Shown: positions 44,354 to 53,962 of the stretch, piece by piece | Layout: each line of letters begins with the position of its first letter | How positions within the stretch are numbered: position 1 is the stretch's first letter | From: Hyphomicrobiales bacterium | GTDB taxonomy: Bacteria > Pseudomonadota > Alphaproteobacteria > Rhizobiales > Devosiaceae | Length of the DNA: 64,000 nt | Assembly: GCA_027487555.1 (NCBI GenBank) | Contig: JAIYDI010000050.1 | Span: 62,001-126,000, forward strand | Direction of reading: 5' to 3' | Program-made: the position numbers and the translations under genes | The notes under the pieces: generated by a model | Seen by the model: only the letters and a program-made list of their open reading frames with translations | What the model was told of the DNA's origin: nothing | The model's database searches: none

Positions 44354-45892
44354 ATGGGGATTTCCGCCTATTTCCGGCTGCTCAACGCCGGCTTTGTCCT
44401 CGCGCGCGAAGGTGCCCTCGGGATCGTCGATATTGACGCCATGCCCCCTGCGCTGAAGGGCGTGATCCGACTTGGCCGGATGGTGGAGCGGCGGGAGTTG
44501 CGGGAGACTGGCCGTGTCGAGCGGCTCACCCGCGCGCTCAACCGGCTCGGGCCCACCTATGTGAAGTTCGGCCAGACGCTGGCGACCCGGCCCGATATTG
44601 TCGGTGCAACGGTCGCGGCGGACCTCTCGCAGCTGCAGGACCGGATGGCGCCGTTCGACCCGGGGCTTGTGCCCGGCATCCTCAATGGCGCGCTCGGCGA
44701 CCGCGCCGCCGACTTGACGGAGATATCGCCGCCCATCGCAGCCGCCTCGATCGCGCAGGTCCATCGGGCCGTGCTGTCGGACGCCCATGGCCGGCACCGG
44801 GTGGCGGTGAAACTGCTGCGGCCAGGCGTCGCCGAGCGTTTTCATGCCGACATCGAAAGCCAGTATGCTGGCGCCCGGCTGCTCGAAAGCCTTGTGCCGC
44901 GGCTCCGGCGGCTCCGACCCGTGGATATCGTCAAGACGCTGGACCGGTCTGCGCGGCTGGAGCTCAACCTGCGCCTCGAGGCGGCAGCGATTTCCGAGAT
45001 GTCGGAAAACATCAAGGATGACAGGGGCTTCCGCATCCCGCGCGTCTATTGGGACCACGGCGCGACCAATGTACTGACGACAAGCTGGGTGGATGGGATA
45101 CCGGTACGCGACCTCGCGGCTCTCGACGCTGCAGGTGTCGACCGCAAGGAACTGGCGCGCAACCTGCTGCAATCCTTCCTCAGGCACGCGATGCGCGATG
45201 GCTACTTCCATGCCGACCTGCATCCTGGCAACCTGTTCGCCGACCCGGCGACCAGCGAAATCATCGCGGTCGATTTCGGCATCATGGGACGGCTGGGTAA
45301 GCGCGAGCGACGATTCCTCGCCGAAATCCTGTATGGCTTCATCACGCGCGACTATCGCCGGATCGCCGAGCGGCATTTCGAGATCGGCTATGTTCCGGCG
45401 CACCAGTCGGTCGACGAGTTCACACTGGCGCTGCGGGCGATCGGCGAGCCGCTGCATGGCCGCGCGGCCTCGGACATCGAAATGAGCCGAGTGCTCGGGC
45501 AGCTCTTCGCCACGACTGAGCTGTTCGAGATGAAGACGCGGCCCGAGCTGATCCTGCTGCAGAAATCGATGGTGCTGGTAGAGGGCGTGTCGCGGATGCT
45601 CGACCCGGCGCTGGATATCTGGACCGTCAGTGAACCGGTGGTGGGCGACTGGGTGCGGCGTTCGGCTGGGCCGATCGGACGGCTCGAAGAGCTCGGCGAG
45701 CACCTCGAACGCGGCTCGGTGGCTATTGGGCGGCTGCCAGCCCTGATTGACAAGGCGGAGTCCGCACTCGACACTTGGCGCTCAGGGACTTCCGTCGGCG
45801 AGCGGCGCTTCGACCGGTTTGCCAAAGTCGCCGGGTTCTGGATGCTGGTTGTCGCGTTCATCGCACTGCTCTGGCGGCTGCTGAGTGCCTGA
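44354..45892 (+). CDS. ubiB: Ubiquinone biosynthesis ATPase-like protein UbiB
   Basis: A 512-residue atypical protein kinase-like protein (ABC1/ADCK family) needed for ubiquinone synthesis. It has the family segment RLGPTYVKFGQTLATRPD (KxGQ motif), the kinase-like lobes (ASIAQVHRAVLS, VAVKLLRPG), the metal site HADLHPGNLFAD and VDFGIMGRL, and a C-terminal hydrophobic helix (AGFWMLVVAFIALLWRLL) that anchors it in the membrane. It follows ubiE after four bases. The usual alphaproteobacterial neighbour coaBC is absent; a lipoprotein gene follows instead. Confidence 0.95.
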   Translation: MGISAYFRLLNAGFVLAREGALGIVDIDAMPPALKGVIRLGRMVERRELRETGRVERLTRALNRLGPTYVKFGQTLATRPDIVGATVAADLSQLQDRMAPFDPGLVPGILNGALGDRAADLTEISPPIAAASIAQVHRAVLSDAHGRHRVAVKLLRPGVAERFHADIESQYAGARLLESLVPRLRRLRPVDIVKTLDRSARLELNLRLEAAAISEMSENIKDDRGFRIPRVYWDHGATNVLTTSWVDGIPVRDLAALDAAGVDRKELARNLLQSFLRHAMRDGYFHADLHPGNLFADPATSEIIAVDFGIMGRLGKRERRFLAEILYGFITRDYRRIAERHFEIGYVPAHQSVDEFTLALRAIGEPLHGRAASDIEMSRVLGQLFATTELFEMKTRPELILLQKSMVLVEGVSRMLDPALDIWTVSEPVVGDWVRRSAGPIGRLEELGEHLERGSVAIGRLPALIDKAESALDTWRSGTSVGERRFDRFAKVAGFWMLVVAFIALLWRLLSA

Positions 45893-45994
45893 TCGGTTCA
45901 GCCACCATTCATTTGCGCGGCGATAATTCGGCGTGACATTGGCCGCAGCTACAGGGGCAGGCGGCCCGAGACCACCTGTTGAGGGACAATACAG

Positions 45995-46636
45995 ATGAAC
46001 ATCTCCACTCTCGCGAAGCTCGCGGCAGTTTTTGCGCTCACCGGCGCGCTTGCCGGTTGCATGGATGTGAGCACAGAGCTGGATATCCAATCGGAAACCA
46101 GCGGCAAGGCCACGACAAGCGTGACCATCGGCGCGGAATTCTATCCGATGATCAAGCAGATGGCCGAAGCCGCCAAGGCGTCGGGCAGCACCGACACGGC
46201 AACCGCCGGCTCCGACCCGACCTCGGATTTCTGCCAGGAAGAGGGTGATGAGCTGGTGGAAAATGCCGATGGTAGCGGCACCTGCACATCGGTCAAGGAA
46301 GGGGAGTTCGCGGAACTGACCGAGGGCGGCAACGGCCCGAACGAGGATGCGGCGTTCACAGTGGTGAGCCCGGGCGTCGTGAAGGTGTCGTTCAAGACCG
46401 ACCAGATGACCAGCCAGGTGACCGAAGGCCAGGATGCCCAGCAGATGGAGATGATGAAGGCCTATTTCACTGGCCACAACGCCACTATCCGCATCAAGGG
46501 CAAGAAGGTCACCGATACGAACATGACGCTTTCGAGCGATGGCACTTCGGCTGAAATCGTTATACCCTTCAGCAGCTTGTTCGACGGCAGCGCGAAGCTT
46601 CCGCCGGAACTCTATGCGGTTGTCGATACGAACTGA
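45995..46636 (+). CDS. Putative lipoprotein of unknown function
   Basis: A 213-residue protein with a lipoprotein signal peptide (hydrophobic [12 protein letters not shown] then Cys, lipobox LAGC near residue 22), so it is probably lipid-anchored. The mature part is acidic and Ser/Thr-rich ([39 protein letters not shown]) and has two cysteines that could form a disulfide. I recognise no family. It lies between ubiB and dut on the plus strand, eight bases before dut. Confidence 0.75.
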   Translation: MNISTLAKLAAVFALTGALAGCMDVSTELDIQSETSGKATTSVTIGAEFYPMIKQMAEAAKASGSTDTATAGSDPTSDFCQEEGDELVENADGSGTCTSVKEGEFAELTEGGNGPNEDAAFTVVSPGVVKVSFKTDQMTSQVTEGQDAQQMEMMKAYFTGHNATIRIKGKKVTDTNMTLSSDGTSAEIVIPFSSLFDGSAKLPPELYAVVDTN

Positions 46637-46644
46637 GGCTTTCA

Positions 46645-47103
46645 ATGACAGATCGGGTCACGGTTGGATTTCGCTGGCTCGATCACGGCCGGGGGCTTGA
46701 ACTCCCCCGCCAGCACAGCGCGGGAGCGGCCGGACTCGACTTGCCGGCCGCGCTCGAATTCAACGAGGTGCTGATCCTGGCGCCTGGTGAATACAGGCTG
46801 GTGCCTACCGGGTTTTCGATTGCTCTGCCAGAGGGTTACGAGGCGCAGGTTCGCCCCCGCTCCGGCCTTGCCGCCCGACATGGCATCACGGTGCTCAACA
46901 GCCCGGGCACGGTCGACGCGGATTATCGCGGCGAGATCAAGGTTCAGTTGATCAACCATGGTCCGGCGCCGGTGGAGTTCCGCAGGGGCGACCGGATCGC
47001 GCAGTTGGTGGTGGCCGCGGTATCGGCAGTGACGCTGATTGAACTCGACACGCTCGACGAAACCGCGAGGGGAGAAAAAGGTCATGGTTCGACAGGGCAC
47101 TAA
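46645..47103 (+). CDS. dut: dUTP pyrophosphatase
   Basis: A 152-residue trimeric dUTPase that hydrolyses dUTP to dUMP and keeps uracil out of DNA. All five motifs are visible: [20 protein letters not shown] (with the substrate-contacting Ser), [10 protein letters not shown] (catalytic Asp), RGDRIAQLV, and the C-terminal arm [11 protein letters not shown]. It overlaps the following DUF2259 start by 20 bases, which suggests coupled translation. Confidence 0.97.
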   Translation: MTDRVTVGFRWLDHGRGLELPRQHSAGAAGLDLPAALEFNEVLILAPGEYRLVPTGFSIALPEGYEAQVRPRSGLAARHGITVLNSPGTVDADYRGEIKVQLINHGPAPVEFRRGDRIAQLVVAAVSAVTLIELDTLDETARGEKGHGSTGH

Positions 47104-47791
47104 CGCTGTTGCTGCCGGCATTCTGGTGGGGCTTTCGCTCATGACACCGGTGCTCGCCGGCGACCGTGCGGCGATCTCCCTACTCGGCTTTTCCGAGGAC
47201 GGGCGCTATTTCGCGTTCGAGGAGTTCGGCGTGCAGGACGGATCAGGGTTTCCGTTCTCGTCGATACAAGTCATTGATCTCGTGACTGATAAATGGGTGG
47301 CGGGCGCGCCTTTCAAGGCGCGGATCGACGATGAAACCGCCAGGCTGGCGAACGCCAGAGCCGAGGCCGCCGCGCAGGCCAATGGGCCGATGGCGGATGC
47401 CGGGATCTCTGTTCCAGCAGAATTCATTGCACTCAACGGCGATGGCGAGCCAATGGACGGCAAGTCGCTTCCGTATGGCGGTGTGGGCTATGGCTTTGAT
47501 CAGCCTCGCGATGTGCGGGTGGTCACGCTCGAAACGCTGCCGCTGCCAGCACCCAAGGGCTGCCCTGAACAACCCGGAACCTCCTATGCCGGCTTTGCGC
47601 TGCAGCAAAGCGGTGTGGAACTGCACCGCGACGCTTCGATCCCCGCATCGCGGGCCTGCCCGATGGATTACCGCATCTATGGGATTGTGGCGCCATTTGG
47701 GGGCGAGCCGAGCGTCGCGATCGTCTCGGTCTATTCGCTTGGCTTCGAAGGACCGGACCGCCGCTTTATTGCCGTGCCCACTGCACATTGA
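47084..47791 (+). CDS. DUF2259 secreted protein
   Basis: About 235 residues. A signal peptide covers the first ~25 residues ([18 protein letters not shown]). The mature part matches DUF2259 ([25 protein letters not shown] near its start). It has a beta-rich, WD-like or calpain-like character but no known catalytic motif. Function unknown. The start at 47084 follows GGAGAAAAAGG and lies inside the end of dut. Confidence 0.8.
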   Translation: MVRQGTNAVAAGILVGLSLMTPVLAGDRAAISLLGFSEDGRYFAFEEFGVQDGSGFPFSSIQVIDLVTDKWVAGAPFKARIDDETARLANARAEAAAQANGPMADAGISVPAEFIALNGDGEPMDGKSLPYGGVGYGFDQPRDVRVVTLETLPLPAPKGCPEQPGTSYAGFALQQSGVELHRDASIPASRACPMDYRIYGIVAPFGGEPSVAIVSVYSLGFEGPDRRFIAVPTAH

Positions 47792-47824
47792 TGAACGCGA
47801 TCTGAACAGCTGGAGGACGGGCCC

Positions 47825-48538
47825 GTGCTGAGCAAGGACGAGACGCGGCGCTATGCCCGCCATATCGTGCTCAAAGGGGTCGGTGGAGAGGGCCAGCAGA
47901 AGCTCAAGGCCGCGCGCGTGCTGGTGGTGGGCGCGGGTGGACTTGGCAGCCCGGTGATCGCCTATCTCGCGGCGGCGGGTGTCGGAACGCTCGGGGTGGT
48001 GGATCATGATATGGTCTCGCTCTCCAACCTGCAGCGACAGGTGATCCACCGGACCGACGGGGCGGGCGTGGCGAAGGTGGAGAGCGCTGATGCGTTCGTT
48101 GCGGCGCTCAACCCGCATGTCGGGTTCATCGGGTACGCCGAGCGGATCGGAGCCGGCAATGCAGCATCGCTGATCGCCGCCCATGACCTCGTGATTGACG
48201 GCACGGATGATTTCGACACGCGCGCGCTGGTCGCAGCGGCCGCGCGGGCGGCGGGGAAGCCGCTCGTGTCGGGCGCGGTGTCGATGTTCGACGGGCAGGT
48301 GACGGTATTCATGCCCGACGGGCCTGGCTTTGGCGACCTCTACCCCGACCGCCCCGACCCCGAGGACCTGCCGGCCTGCGAAGTGGTTGGCGTGCTCGGC
48401 GCGGTGACGGGTGTCATCGGAACGCTGATGGCGATGGAGGCGATCAAGCTCATCACCGGGCTCGGCACCCCTCTGGTTGGGCGCCTGCTGCTCTATGATG
48501 GCCGCGACGCGCGGTTCGATGACGTGCGTTACAGCTAA
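47825..48538 (+). CDS. ThiF/MoeB-family ubiquitin-activating-like adenylyltransferase
   Basis: A 237-residue E1-like enzyme that adenylates the C-terminus of a ubiquitin-like sulfur carrier (ThiS or MoaD). The ATP-binding motif is VVGAGGLGSPVIAYLAAAG, and ARG-type contact residues lie in SLSNLQRQVIHR. The candidate catalytic Cys is in LPACEVVGVLG. The CxxC pairs that bind zinc in MoeB and ThiF are missing (GDLYPDRPDPEDLPACE), a variant also seen in other bacterial members. No thiamine or molybdopterin gene is adjacent, so its partner is unknown. The start is GTG at 47825 with GGAGGA. Confidence 0.87.
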   Translation: MLSKDETRRYARHIVLKGVGGEGQQKLKAARVLVVGAGGLGSPVIAYLAAAGVGTLGVVDHDMVSLSNLQRQVIHRTDGAGVAKVESADAFVAALNPHVGFIGYAERIGAGNAASLIAAHDLVIDGTDDFDTRALVAAAARAAGKPLVSGAVSMFDGQVTVFMPDGPGFGDLYPDRPDPEDLPACEVVGVLGAVTGVIGTLMAMEAIKLITGLGTPLVGRLLLYDGRDARFDDVRYS

Positions 48539-49611
48539 GGCCGATCAAAGAGGCTCTTGACCACCCTGCCCGACCGAACCGGGTCTTCGAGGAGCGCGGT
48601 ATTATCACTGACCTGATCGAGCCCGCCGATCACCGGCAAATCGCGGACCCGGGGATCGGCAATAGCCGCGCAGGTCGCCGCGATGATCTCGTCGGCATTG
48701 ATGGTGGTGAAGGGACGCTCATGATAGGGGCCGAGGCGCGGCGTGAAGGTGGCCCCGACCCTGTCTGCCAGCTGGCGGCGGGCGAGGATGTGGTAGGCTC
48801 TCGCCAGCGCTTCCTGCCGGTCGTGCCAGTCGTCAGCGCGGAGCGCCGCTTGCAGCAGCGGCAGAAGGTCGGCCGCGATGGGCAGAAGTGCGAAGCCCGA
48901 CCCGAGCCACTTTGGATATGGAGCGTAGCGGCGCTCGAGCAGGAAGCCGAGCCGCATGATTTCACGGACCATGCGGGCGGCTTCGACTCGGGAGCCCAGA
49001 TCGTCACCGACTTGCCCTGCGCGCCCGACAAACGCCTGCTCTTCGGCAATACGCCGCCATTGGCAGGCCAGCCTGTAGAGCCAGATATCGAGCGGGTACC
49101 AGGAGAGGCTCGAGCGCGCAGCCGTGAGCGCGCCGGGACCATCGTGGAAAACGGCCCCGGCGGTGAATGCCAGAAGGCGTTGCTCGGTGAAGCCGAGCCA
49201 ATCGGACGTCGACAGAGCAGAAGGATCGGATCGGCCCAACATGCGCTCGGCAAACGCCCGCAGCGTCATCACCTCCAGCCCATGGGCGTTGTGCCCCCGC
49301 TCTTCCGGCCCTGACGCGGCCGGATGTGGGCGGCTGCGCCAGCCGATAGGTTCGCCGAGGAATTCTGCGGGCATGGACGCAGCGAAGCCGGTGACGAGAG
49401 AATCGGCGTGCTGCGCGAAATCACCCGGCGACACGAAGAGCAGCAGACGCGGCCCCCAGTTGTGGTCGCGCGAGGTGTCGTCGTCGAAGCCCAAGAGTTC
49501 CGAACCATAGCCGATAAGCGCGGCGGCATGGCCGAGACCCGGCTGCGTGTCGGCGAGCCAGGGGGCGACAAGGTCGCGGTAGAAGCGACGGGAAAGCTCG
49601 ATGCCCTGCAT
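48535..49611 (-). CDS. DUF4037 protein with nucleotidyltransferase-like N-terminus
   Basis: A 358-residue protein. The N-terminal GYGSELLGFDDDTSRDHNW resembles the GS...D.D active-site pattern of small nucleotidyltransferases, and the C-terminal half fits DUF4037 (WYPLDIWLYRLACQWRRIAEEQ, LGFLLERRYAPYPKWLGS). No adjacent gene suggests a substrate. It overlaps the convergent ThiF-like gene by four bases and lies 59 bases upstream of the fabB stop. Function unknown; an RNA- or antibiotic-modifying transferase is one possibility. Confidence 0.78.
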   Translation of the reverse strand: MQGIELSRRFYRDLVAPWLADTQPGLGHAAALIGYGSELLGFDDDTSRDHNWGPRLLLFVSPGDFAQHADSLVTGFAASMPAEFLGEPIGWRSRPHPAASGPEERGHNAHGLEVMTLRAFAERMLGRSDPSALSTSDWLGFTEQRLLAFTAGAVFHDGPGALTAARSSLSWYPLDIWLYRLACQWRRIAEEQAFVGRAGQVGDDLGSRVEAARMVREIMRLGFLLERRYAPYPKWLGSGFALLPIAADLLPLLQAALRADDWHDRQEALARAYHILARRQLADRVGATFTPRLGPYHERPFTTINADEIIAATCAAIADPRVRDLPVIGGLDQVSDNTALLEDPVRSGRVVKSLFDRP

Positions 49612-49670
49612 TCATCGCCCCTGGCATCCCCGAGCTATAGGGGACATGCACCTGCTCGGGTCAGACCGGA

Positions 49671-50897
49671 TCAGATGGTATCTGGATGCGCGAAGACCAG
49701 CGTGGCGTTGGTGCCCCCGAAGCCGAAGCTGTTGGACAGCGCAATGCCGATATCGACATTGTCGCGCCGCTGCCGAAGGATGGGCATATCGGCAAAGGCC
49801 GGATCGAGCTCGGTGATGTTGGCGCTTTCGCAGAGGAAGCGCTCCTTCATCATCAGCAGGCAGTAGATCGATTCCTGCACGCCGGTGGCGCCGAGCGAGT
49901 GCCCGGTGAGCGACTTGGTCGCCGAAAGCGGCGGGCAGGCGTCGCCCGTGCCGAACACGGTCCGAATGGCTTCCATTTCCTTCATGTCGCCGACAGGCGT
50001 CGAGGTGGCGTGCGGGTTGATGTAATCGACCTTGCCCTTCACCGTCGCCAGTGCCTGCTGCATGCAGCGAATGGCGCCTTCGCCCGAGGGGGCGACCATG
50101 TCGTAGCCGTCGGAGGTGGCGCCATAGCCGACGAGTTCGGCATAGATGGTGGCGCCGCGCGCCTTGGCATGCTCGAGTTCTTCGAGCACGACGACACCGG
50201 CCCCACCGGCGATGACAAAGCCATCACGCTTTGCATCATAGGCGCGGGAGGCCACTTCCGGGGTGGCGTTGAAATCGGTGGACATGGCGCCCATGGCGTC
50301 GAAGAGGTTCGAGAGGGACCAGTCGAGATCCTCGTGGCCGCCGGCAAACACGATATCCTGCTTGCCCCACTGGATCTGCTCGTAGCCGGCGCCGATGCAG
50401 TGCTTGGACGTCGCGCAGGCGGAGCTTATGGTATAATTGACGCCCTTGATGCCGAAGGGCGTGGCGAGGGTGGCTGACGCCGTGGAGCTCATCGCCTTGG
50501 GCACGGCCAAGGGCCCGATGCGCTTGGGCCCCTTTTCGCGCGTGATATCGGCGGCATCCACCACGGTGCGGGTGGAGGGACCGCCAGAGCCCATGATGAT
50601 GCCGGTACGCGGGTTCTGGATATCCTTTTCCTCGAGACCGGCGAGTTTGATCGCCTCCTGCATGGCAATGTAATTCCATGCGGCGCCCTTGCCCATGAAG
50701 CGGGTGGTGCGACGGTCGAGGACCGCGAACGGATCAAGCTTGGGTGCGCCATGCACCTGGCAGCGGAAATTCAGATCCGCATAGTCCTGCGCGAAGACGA
50801 CGCCCGAGCGCGCGTGGCGCAGGCTTTCTGTGACCTCGCCGAGATCATTGCCAATGGAGGAAACAATCCCCATCCCGGTGATGACAACGCGTCTCAT
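49671..50897 (-). CDS. fabB: Beta-ketoacyl-ACP synthase I
   Basis: About 408 residues. It elongates fatty acyl-ACP and is needed for unsaturated fatty acids. The N-terminal [19 protein letters not shown], the catalytic Cys in [11 protein letters not shown], the His in [11 protein letters not shown] and the His in [11 protein letters not shown] form the Cys-His-His site. It follows fabA after 22 bases, the standard pair for the anaerobic unsaturated fatty acid pathway. Confidence 0.96.
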   Translation of the reverse strand: MRRVVITGMGIVSSIGNDLGEVTESLRHARSGVVFAQDYADLNFRCQVHGAPKLDPFAVLDRRTTRFMGKGAAWNYIAMQEAIKLAGLEEKDIQNPRTGIIMGSGGPSTRTVVDAADITREKGPKRIGPLAVPKAMSSTASATLATPFGIKGVNYTISSACATSKHCIGAGYEQIQWGKQDIVFAGGHEDLDWSLSNLFDAMGAMSTDFNATPEVASRAYDAKRDGFVIAGGAGVVVLEELEHAKARGATIYAELVGYGATSDGYDMVAPSGEGAIRCMQQALATVKGKVDYINPHATSTPVGDMKEMEAIRTVFGTGDACPPLSATKSLTGHSLGATGVQESIYCLLMMKERFLCESANITELDPAFADMPILRQRRDNVDIGIALSNSFGFGGTNATLVFAHPDTI

Positions 50898-50919
50898 GTG
50901 AGGACCCTCCGCAGACCGG

Positions 50920-51423
50920 TCAGTTGAACAGCCCGACCCTGAGGCCGGACATTTCATATATGGTGGTGCCGTCGGCTTTTACCCAGCCATCGGCAATGCC
51001 GAGAACGAGCTTTGACTTCATCACCCGCTTGAGGTCGATTCCGTACTCGACCAGCTTGACGTCATTGGTGATCTGGCCGGAGAATTTCACATCGCCGCAC
51101 CCGAGCGCGCGGCCCTTGCCGGGCGAGCCATCCCAGCACAGGAAGAAGCCCAGCATCTGCCAGACCGCATCGACGCCGAGGCAGCCGGGCATCACCGGAT
51201 CGCCGATGAAATGGCACTTGAAGAACCACAGGTCGGGGTTCACGTCGAGCTCGGCGCGCACCTGGCCCTTGCCATAGGCGCCGCCGTCGCGATCGATCTG
51301 GGTGATGCGGTTGAACATCAGCATGGGCGGCGCCGGCAACTGGGCATAGCCCGGCCCGAAGAGTTCACCCTTTCCGCTCAGGATGAGGTCATCATAGCCA
51401 TAGGCATTCTTGCGTTCGGTCAT
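50920..51423 (-). CDS. fabA: 3-hydroxydecanoyl-ACP dehydratase/isomerase
   Basis: A 167-residue hot-dog-fold enzyme that dehydrates 3-hydroxydecanoyl-ACP and isomerises trans-2 to cis-3-decenoyl-ACP, the branch point to unsaturated fatty acids. The active-site His is in [14 protein letters not shown], and the Asp of the pair is in GVDAVWQM. Start [13 protein letters not shown] at 51423. It is divergent from irr, a conserved Hyphomicrobiales arrangement. Confidence 0.96.
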   Translation of the reverse strand: MTERKNAYGYDDLILSGKGELFGPGYAQLPAPPMLMFNRITQIDRDGGAYGKGQVRAELDVNPDLWFFKCHFIGDPVMPGCLGVDAVWQMLGFFLCWDGSPGKGRALGCGDVKFSGQITNDVKLVEYGIDLKRVMKSKLVLGIADGWVKADGTTIYEMSGLRVGLFN

Positions 51424-51609
51424 GGACCCGATCGGCCTCCGCACTGGTCGGGGTGAGTTAGTAGTGATCGGGCCGGTGAGGGTCAAGCACAGCGGCACGG
51501 CTCAGCAAGGGTTTCGGTGCGTCAGAAGGCGCAGCTTGTGCGGCTCGCGCCCAAAAGTTATATGATCGCGGTCAAGTTTTGCATTCCATTCCAAAGGCAG
51601 CCCGACACC

Positions 51610-52053
51610 ATGGCGGACCGCAGCCTCTCGCCCAAATCGATTCCATCGCGCAGGCCGTGCCTCACGGCCGTGTTGCGGATGGCCGGCCTGAGGCCCACAC
51701 GGCAGCGCGTCGCCTTGGCCGAGCTGCTGTTTGCCGGCGAACACCGGCATGTGAGCGCCGAGCAGCTGCATGCCGAAGCATCGGCAGCAAGGGTGAATGT
51801 CTCGCTGGCGACAATCTACAACAGCCTGCACCAGTTCCGCGAAGCGGGGCTATTGCGCGAGGTGGCGGTGGATGCGGCGCGGAGTTATTTCGACACCGAC
51901 ACCTCGGACCATCACCATTTCTATCTCGAGGACGAGCAGCGGGTGATCGACATCCCGTCATCCTCGATCGTGATCCAGAACCTGCCGGAGCCGCCCAAGG
52001 GCACGGCGATCACGCATGTGGATGTTGTGGTGCGCGTACGCCGGTCGGAGTGA
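51610..52053 (+). CDS. irr: Iron response regulator Irr (Fur family)
   Basis: A 147-residue Fur-family regulator that controls haem and iron genes in Hyphomicrobiales. The core MAGLRPTRQRVALAELLF and VSLATIYNSLHQFREAGLL winged helix is typical of Irr, and DTSDHHHFYLED carries the HHH motif linked to haem sensing. The N-terminal GCPWHD haem regulatory motif of Bradyrhizobium Irr is absent; RRPCLTAVL takes its place. The start at 51610 is chosen by alignment. Divergent from fabA. Confidence 0.93.
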   Translation: MADRSLSPKSIPSRRPCLTAVLRMAGLRPTRQRVALAELLFAGEHRHVSAEQLHAEASAARVNVSLATIYNSLHQFREAGLLREVAVDAARSYFDTDTSDHHHFYLEDEQRVIDIPSSSIVIQNLPEPPKGTAITHVDVVVRVRRSE

Positions 52054-52160
52054 GGCGTCCGCCGACTGGACCTCTGCCACTCGAGCGATCCTGTAGCGGT
52101 TCGAAGTCGACAGCTTCAGGATGTGGTCCTGAGTTGCCGGAATCACTGCGCAAGCCCGAG

Positions 52161-52189
52161 CCTCATGGTGAGCCTGTCGAACCACAAGG
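52161..52189. repeat. Short dispersed CTCATG-type repeat, copy 1
   Basis: Imperfect palindrome (CCTCATGGT ... ACCACAAGG) around a GAGCCTGTCGA core, between irr and the SH3-protein gene. A second copy with perfect arms lies at 53904. The sequence resembles CCTCATGCTGAGCTTGTCGA-type repeats scattered through many alphaproteobacterial genomes. Confidence 0.6.
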
Positions 52190-52203
52190 TTTGCCCAGCT
52201 TCC

Positions 52204-52779
52204 TCAATCGAAGGTCTCGCCCGTGTAGACGCCCCAAAGGGCGTCCTGCCTGACGAAGCCATCGTAATTGTGCGCGCCGCCGGATGTGGGACGCACGGTC
52301 GCGGTGGCCCGGCACCAGGTGCCGTCACATTCCCGCAAATCGACACGGAACTTCGGCACGAGCCAGGCCCGGACGCCCGAGTTTTCATCGGCGGACGAAT
52401 AGAGGGCGACATTGGCGCCATCGGCAGGCTTGACGATGGCGGCGCGCTTGCCCTGCAGCAGGTTTTGCTGCAGCCAGCCCTCGGACCCATCGACATCGCG
52501 AATCTTTCGCCAGATGTCGAATTCCTGGATGATTTCGACCGGCATGCCGCTTTTGAGATAGACCCAGGCGATACCGTATTTGGTACCCGGACCGAGGCGG
52601 ACATTGATGGGGTTGGAGCGGGTGGTGACCCAACGCGGAACCGGCAGGCCGCTTGGATTTTCTGCAGCCGCAAAGGCGGCAAGCGGCCCCGTCGCCAGCA
52701 TGAGGGCGGCGAGGACAAGGCTCAGGGCAGCACGGAGAAAACGCGAAACAGGCAACAAGGGACCGACCGGGCCAAACAT
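52204..52779 (-). CDS. Secreted SH3-domain protein
   Basis: About 191 residues. A signal peptide (ALSLVLAALMLATGPLAAFA) is followed by a bacterial SH3-like domain (NPINVRLGPGTKYGIAWVYLKSGMP with the RxGPGTxY motif of SH3 type 3 proteins) and a second SH3-like segment near the C-terminus. Such proteins bind peptidoglycan or act as periplasmic scaffolds. The ATG at 52779 is chosen; the longer frame is antisense to the dehydrogenase gene. Divergent from the 2-hydroxyacid dehydrogenase. Confidence 0.88.
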   Translation of the reverse strand: MFGPVGPLLPVSRFLRAALSLVLAALMLATGPLAAFAAAENPSGLPVPRWVTTRSNPINVRLGPGTKYGIAWVYLKSGMPVEIIQEFDIWRKIRDVDGSEGWLQQNLLQGKRAAIVKPADGANVALYSSADENSGVRAWLVPKFRVDLRECDGTWCRATATVRPTSGGAHNYDGFVRQDALWGVYTGETFD

Positions 52780-52851
52780 GACTTTGCAGATGCGGGGCGA
52801 TTCCCTACACTTAGGGTCAAACAGCTTAATGGTCGCTGAAAGGCGCTCCGC

Positions 52852-53868
52852 TTGACGCTTTCGAGGCCCAGGATCTTCGTGACAGAGCGGCTGCCCGAGC
52901 AGATCGAGCAGCGCATGCAGACGCTGTTCGATGCGCAGTTCGCCGCAGGCCCGGGGCAGATCAGCCCGGATGCGCTGGCGCTGGGGGCTGAGGGTGCCGA
53001 TGCCATCGTGCCCTCGATCAACGACCGGCTCGATGCCGCCCTGATCGCGCGGCTGCCCAGGAGCGTGCGGCTCATCGCGCAGTTCGGCAATGGCGTCGAC
53101 AATATCGATATCGAGGCGGCCTACGCAGCGGGCCTCACCGTGACCAATACGCCGAGCGTTTTGACCGAGGACACGGCCGACATGGCCGTAATGCTGATGC
53201 TCGCGCTGCCCCGCCGGCTCGTCGAAGGCGCGATGGTGCTGCCCGGTGCCGGCACCTGGCCGGGCTGGTCGCCCACCTGGATGCTGGGGCGGCGCCTGCG
53301 CGGCAAGGCGCTGGGCATTGTCGGGATGGGCCGCATCGGTACGGCGGTGGCGAGCCGGGCGAAGAGCTTCGGGCTCAATATCCACTATTTCTCGCGCCAG
53401 CGGCGGCCGCAAAAGCTGGAAGAAAGCCTCGGCGCGACATTCTGGGACGATCTCGACCGGATGGTGGAGGCGGTGGACATCGTGTCTTTGCATACCCCCC
53501 TCACCCGTGCGACGCAGAACATCCTGAGTGCCGAGCGCATGGCGCGGATGCGGCGCGGCAGCTTCGTGGTGAATGTCAGCCGGCCGGAGCTACTGGACGA
53601 GGCGGCGCTGATCGCGGCGGTGCGCGATGGGCAACTGGCGGGCGCGGCACTCGACGTGTTCGAAAGCCGGTCGGGCGTGAAGCCGGAGCTGCTGCAGCTG
53701 GCGCGGGAGAACCGGGTGCTGCTGACCGCCCACATGGCCTCGGCGACGCTCGAGGCGCGGCTTGAAATGGGGGAAACGGTGATCGTGAACCTCAAGACCT
53801 TCTTCGACGATGCCACGCCGCCGCATCGCGTGCTGCCCGAAGGCAAGGCGCGGCCGGCGCGGAGCTGA
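52852..53868 (+). CDS. D-2-hydroxyacid (D-glycerate) dehydrogenase
   Basis: A 338-residue NAD(P)-dependent reductase of the hydroxypyruvate/glyoxylate reductase (GyaR) type. The Rossmann motif is GIVGMGRIGTAVASRAK. Catalytic Arg, Glu and His positions correspond to the Arg of VNVSRPELL, the Glu of the following loop and the His of LLTAHMASAT. The usual NTARG reads NVSRP here, a mild deviation. The start is TTG at 52852 with AAGG upstream. It converts glyoxylate or hydroxypyruvate to glycolate or D-glycerate. Confidence 0.88.
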   Translation: MTLSRPRIFVTERLPEQIEQRMQTLFDAQFAAGPGQISPDALALGAEGADAIVPSINDRLDAALIARLPRSVRLIAQFGNGVDNIDIEAAYAAGLTVTNTPSVLTEDTADMAVMLMLALPRRLVEGAMVLPGAGTWPGWSPTWMLGRRLRGKALGIVGMGRIGTAVASRAKSFGLNIHYFSRQRRPQKLEESLGATFWDDLDRMVEAVDIVSLHTPLTRATQNILSAERMARMRRGSFVVNVSRPELLDEAALIAAVRDGQLAGAALDVFESRSGVKPELLQLARENRVLLTAHMASATLEARLEMGETVIVNLKTFFDDATPPHRVLPEGKARPARS

Positions 53869-53903
53869 AGGCTCGCGTCCCAGCGAGAAGGCCATGCTTC
53901 AGG

Positions 53904-53930
53904 CTCATGCTTCGACAAGCCCTGCATGAG
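53904..53930. repeat. Short dispersed CTCATG-type repeat, copy 2
   Basis: Perfect 7-base arms CTCATGC and GCATGAG around TTCGACAAGCCCT, after the dehydrogenase stop. It shares the GACAAGC/GCCTGTCGA core with copy 1 at 52161. It may also act as a hairpin terminator, though no T tract follows. Confidence 0.65.
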
Positions 53931-53962
53931 GTTGGGTGCGCCTTGTCTCTCCAATGCCTCTG

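Noticed and set aside
51424-51609. Irr-box (ICE-like TTTAGAA-TTCTAAA) in the fabA/irr promoter
   Set aside because: No convincing match was found; the TTTGCATTCCATTCCAAA stretch is only weakly symmetric.
52204-53493. 429-residue protein extending the SH3 gene
   Set aside because: The N-terminal half is antisense to the 2-hydroxyacid dehydrogenase; a proper signal peptide begins at 52779.
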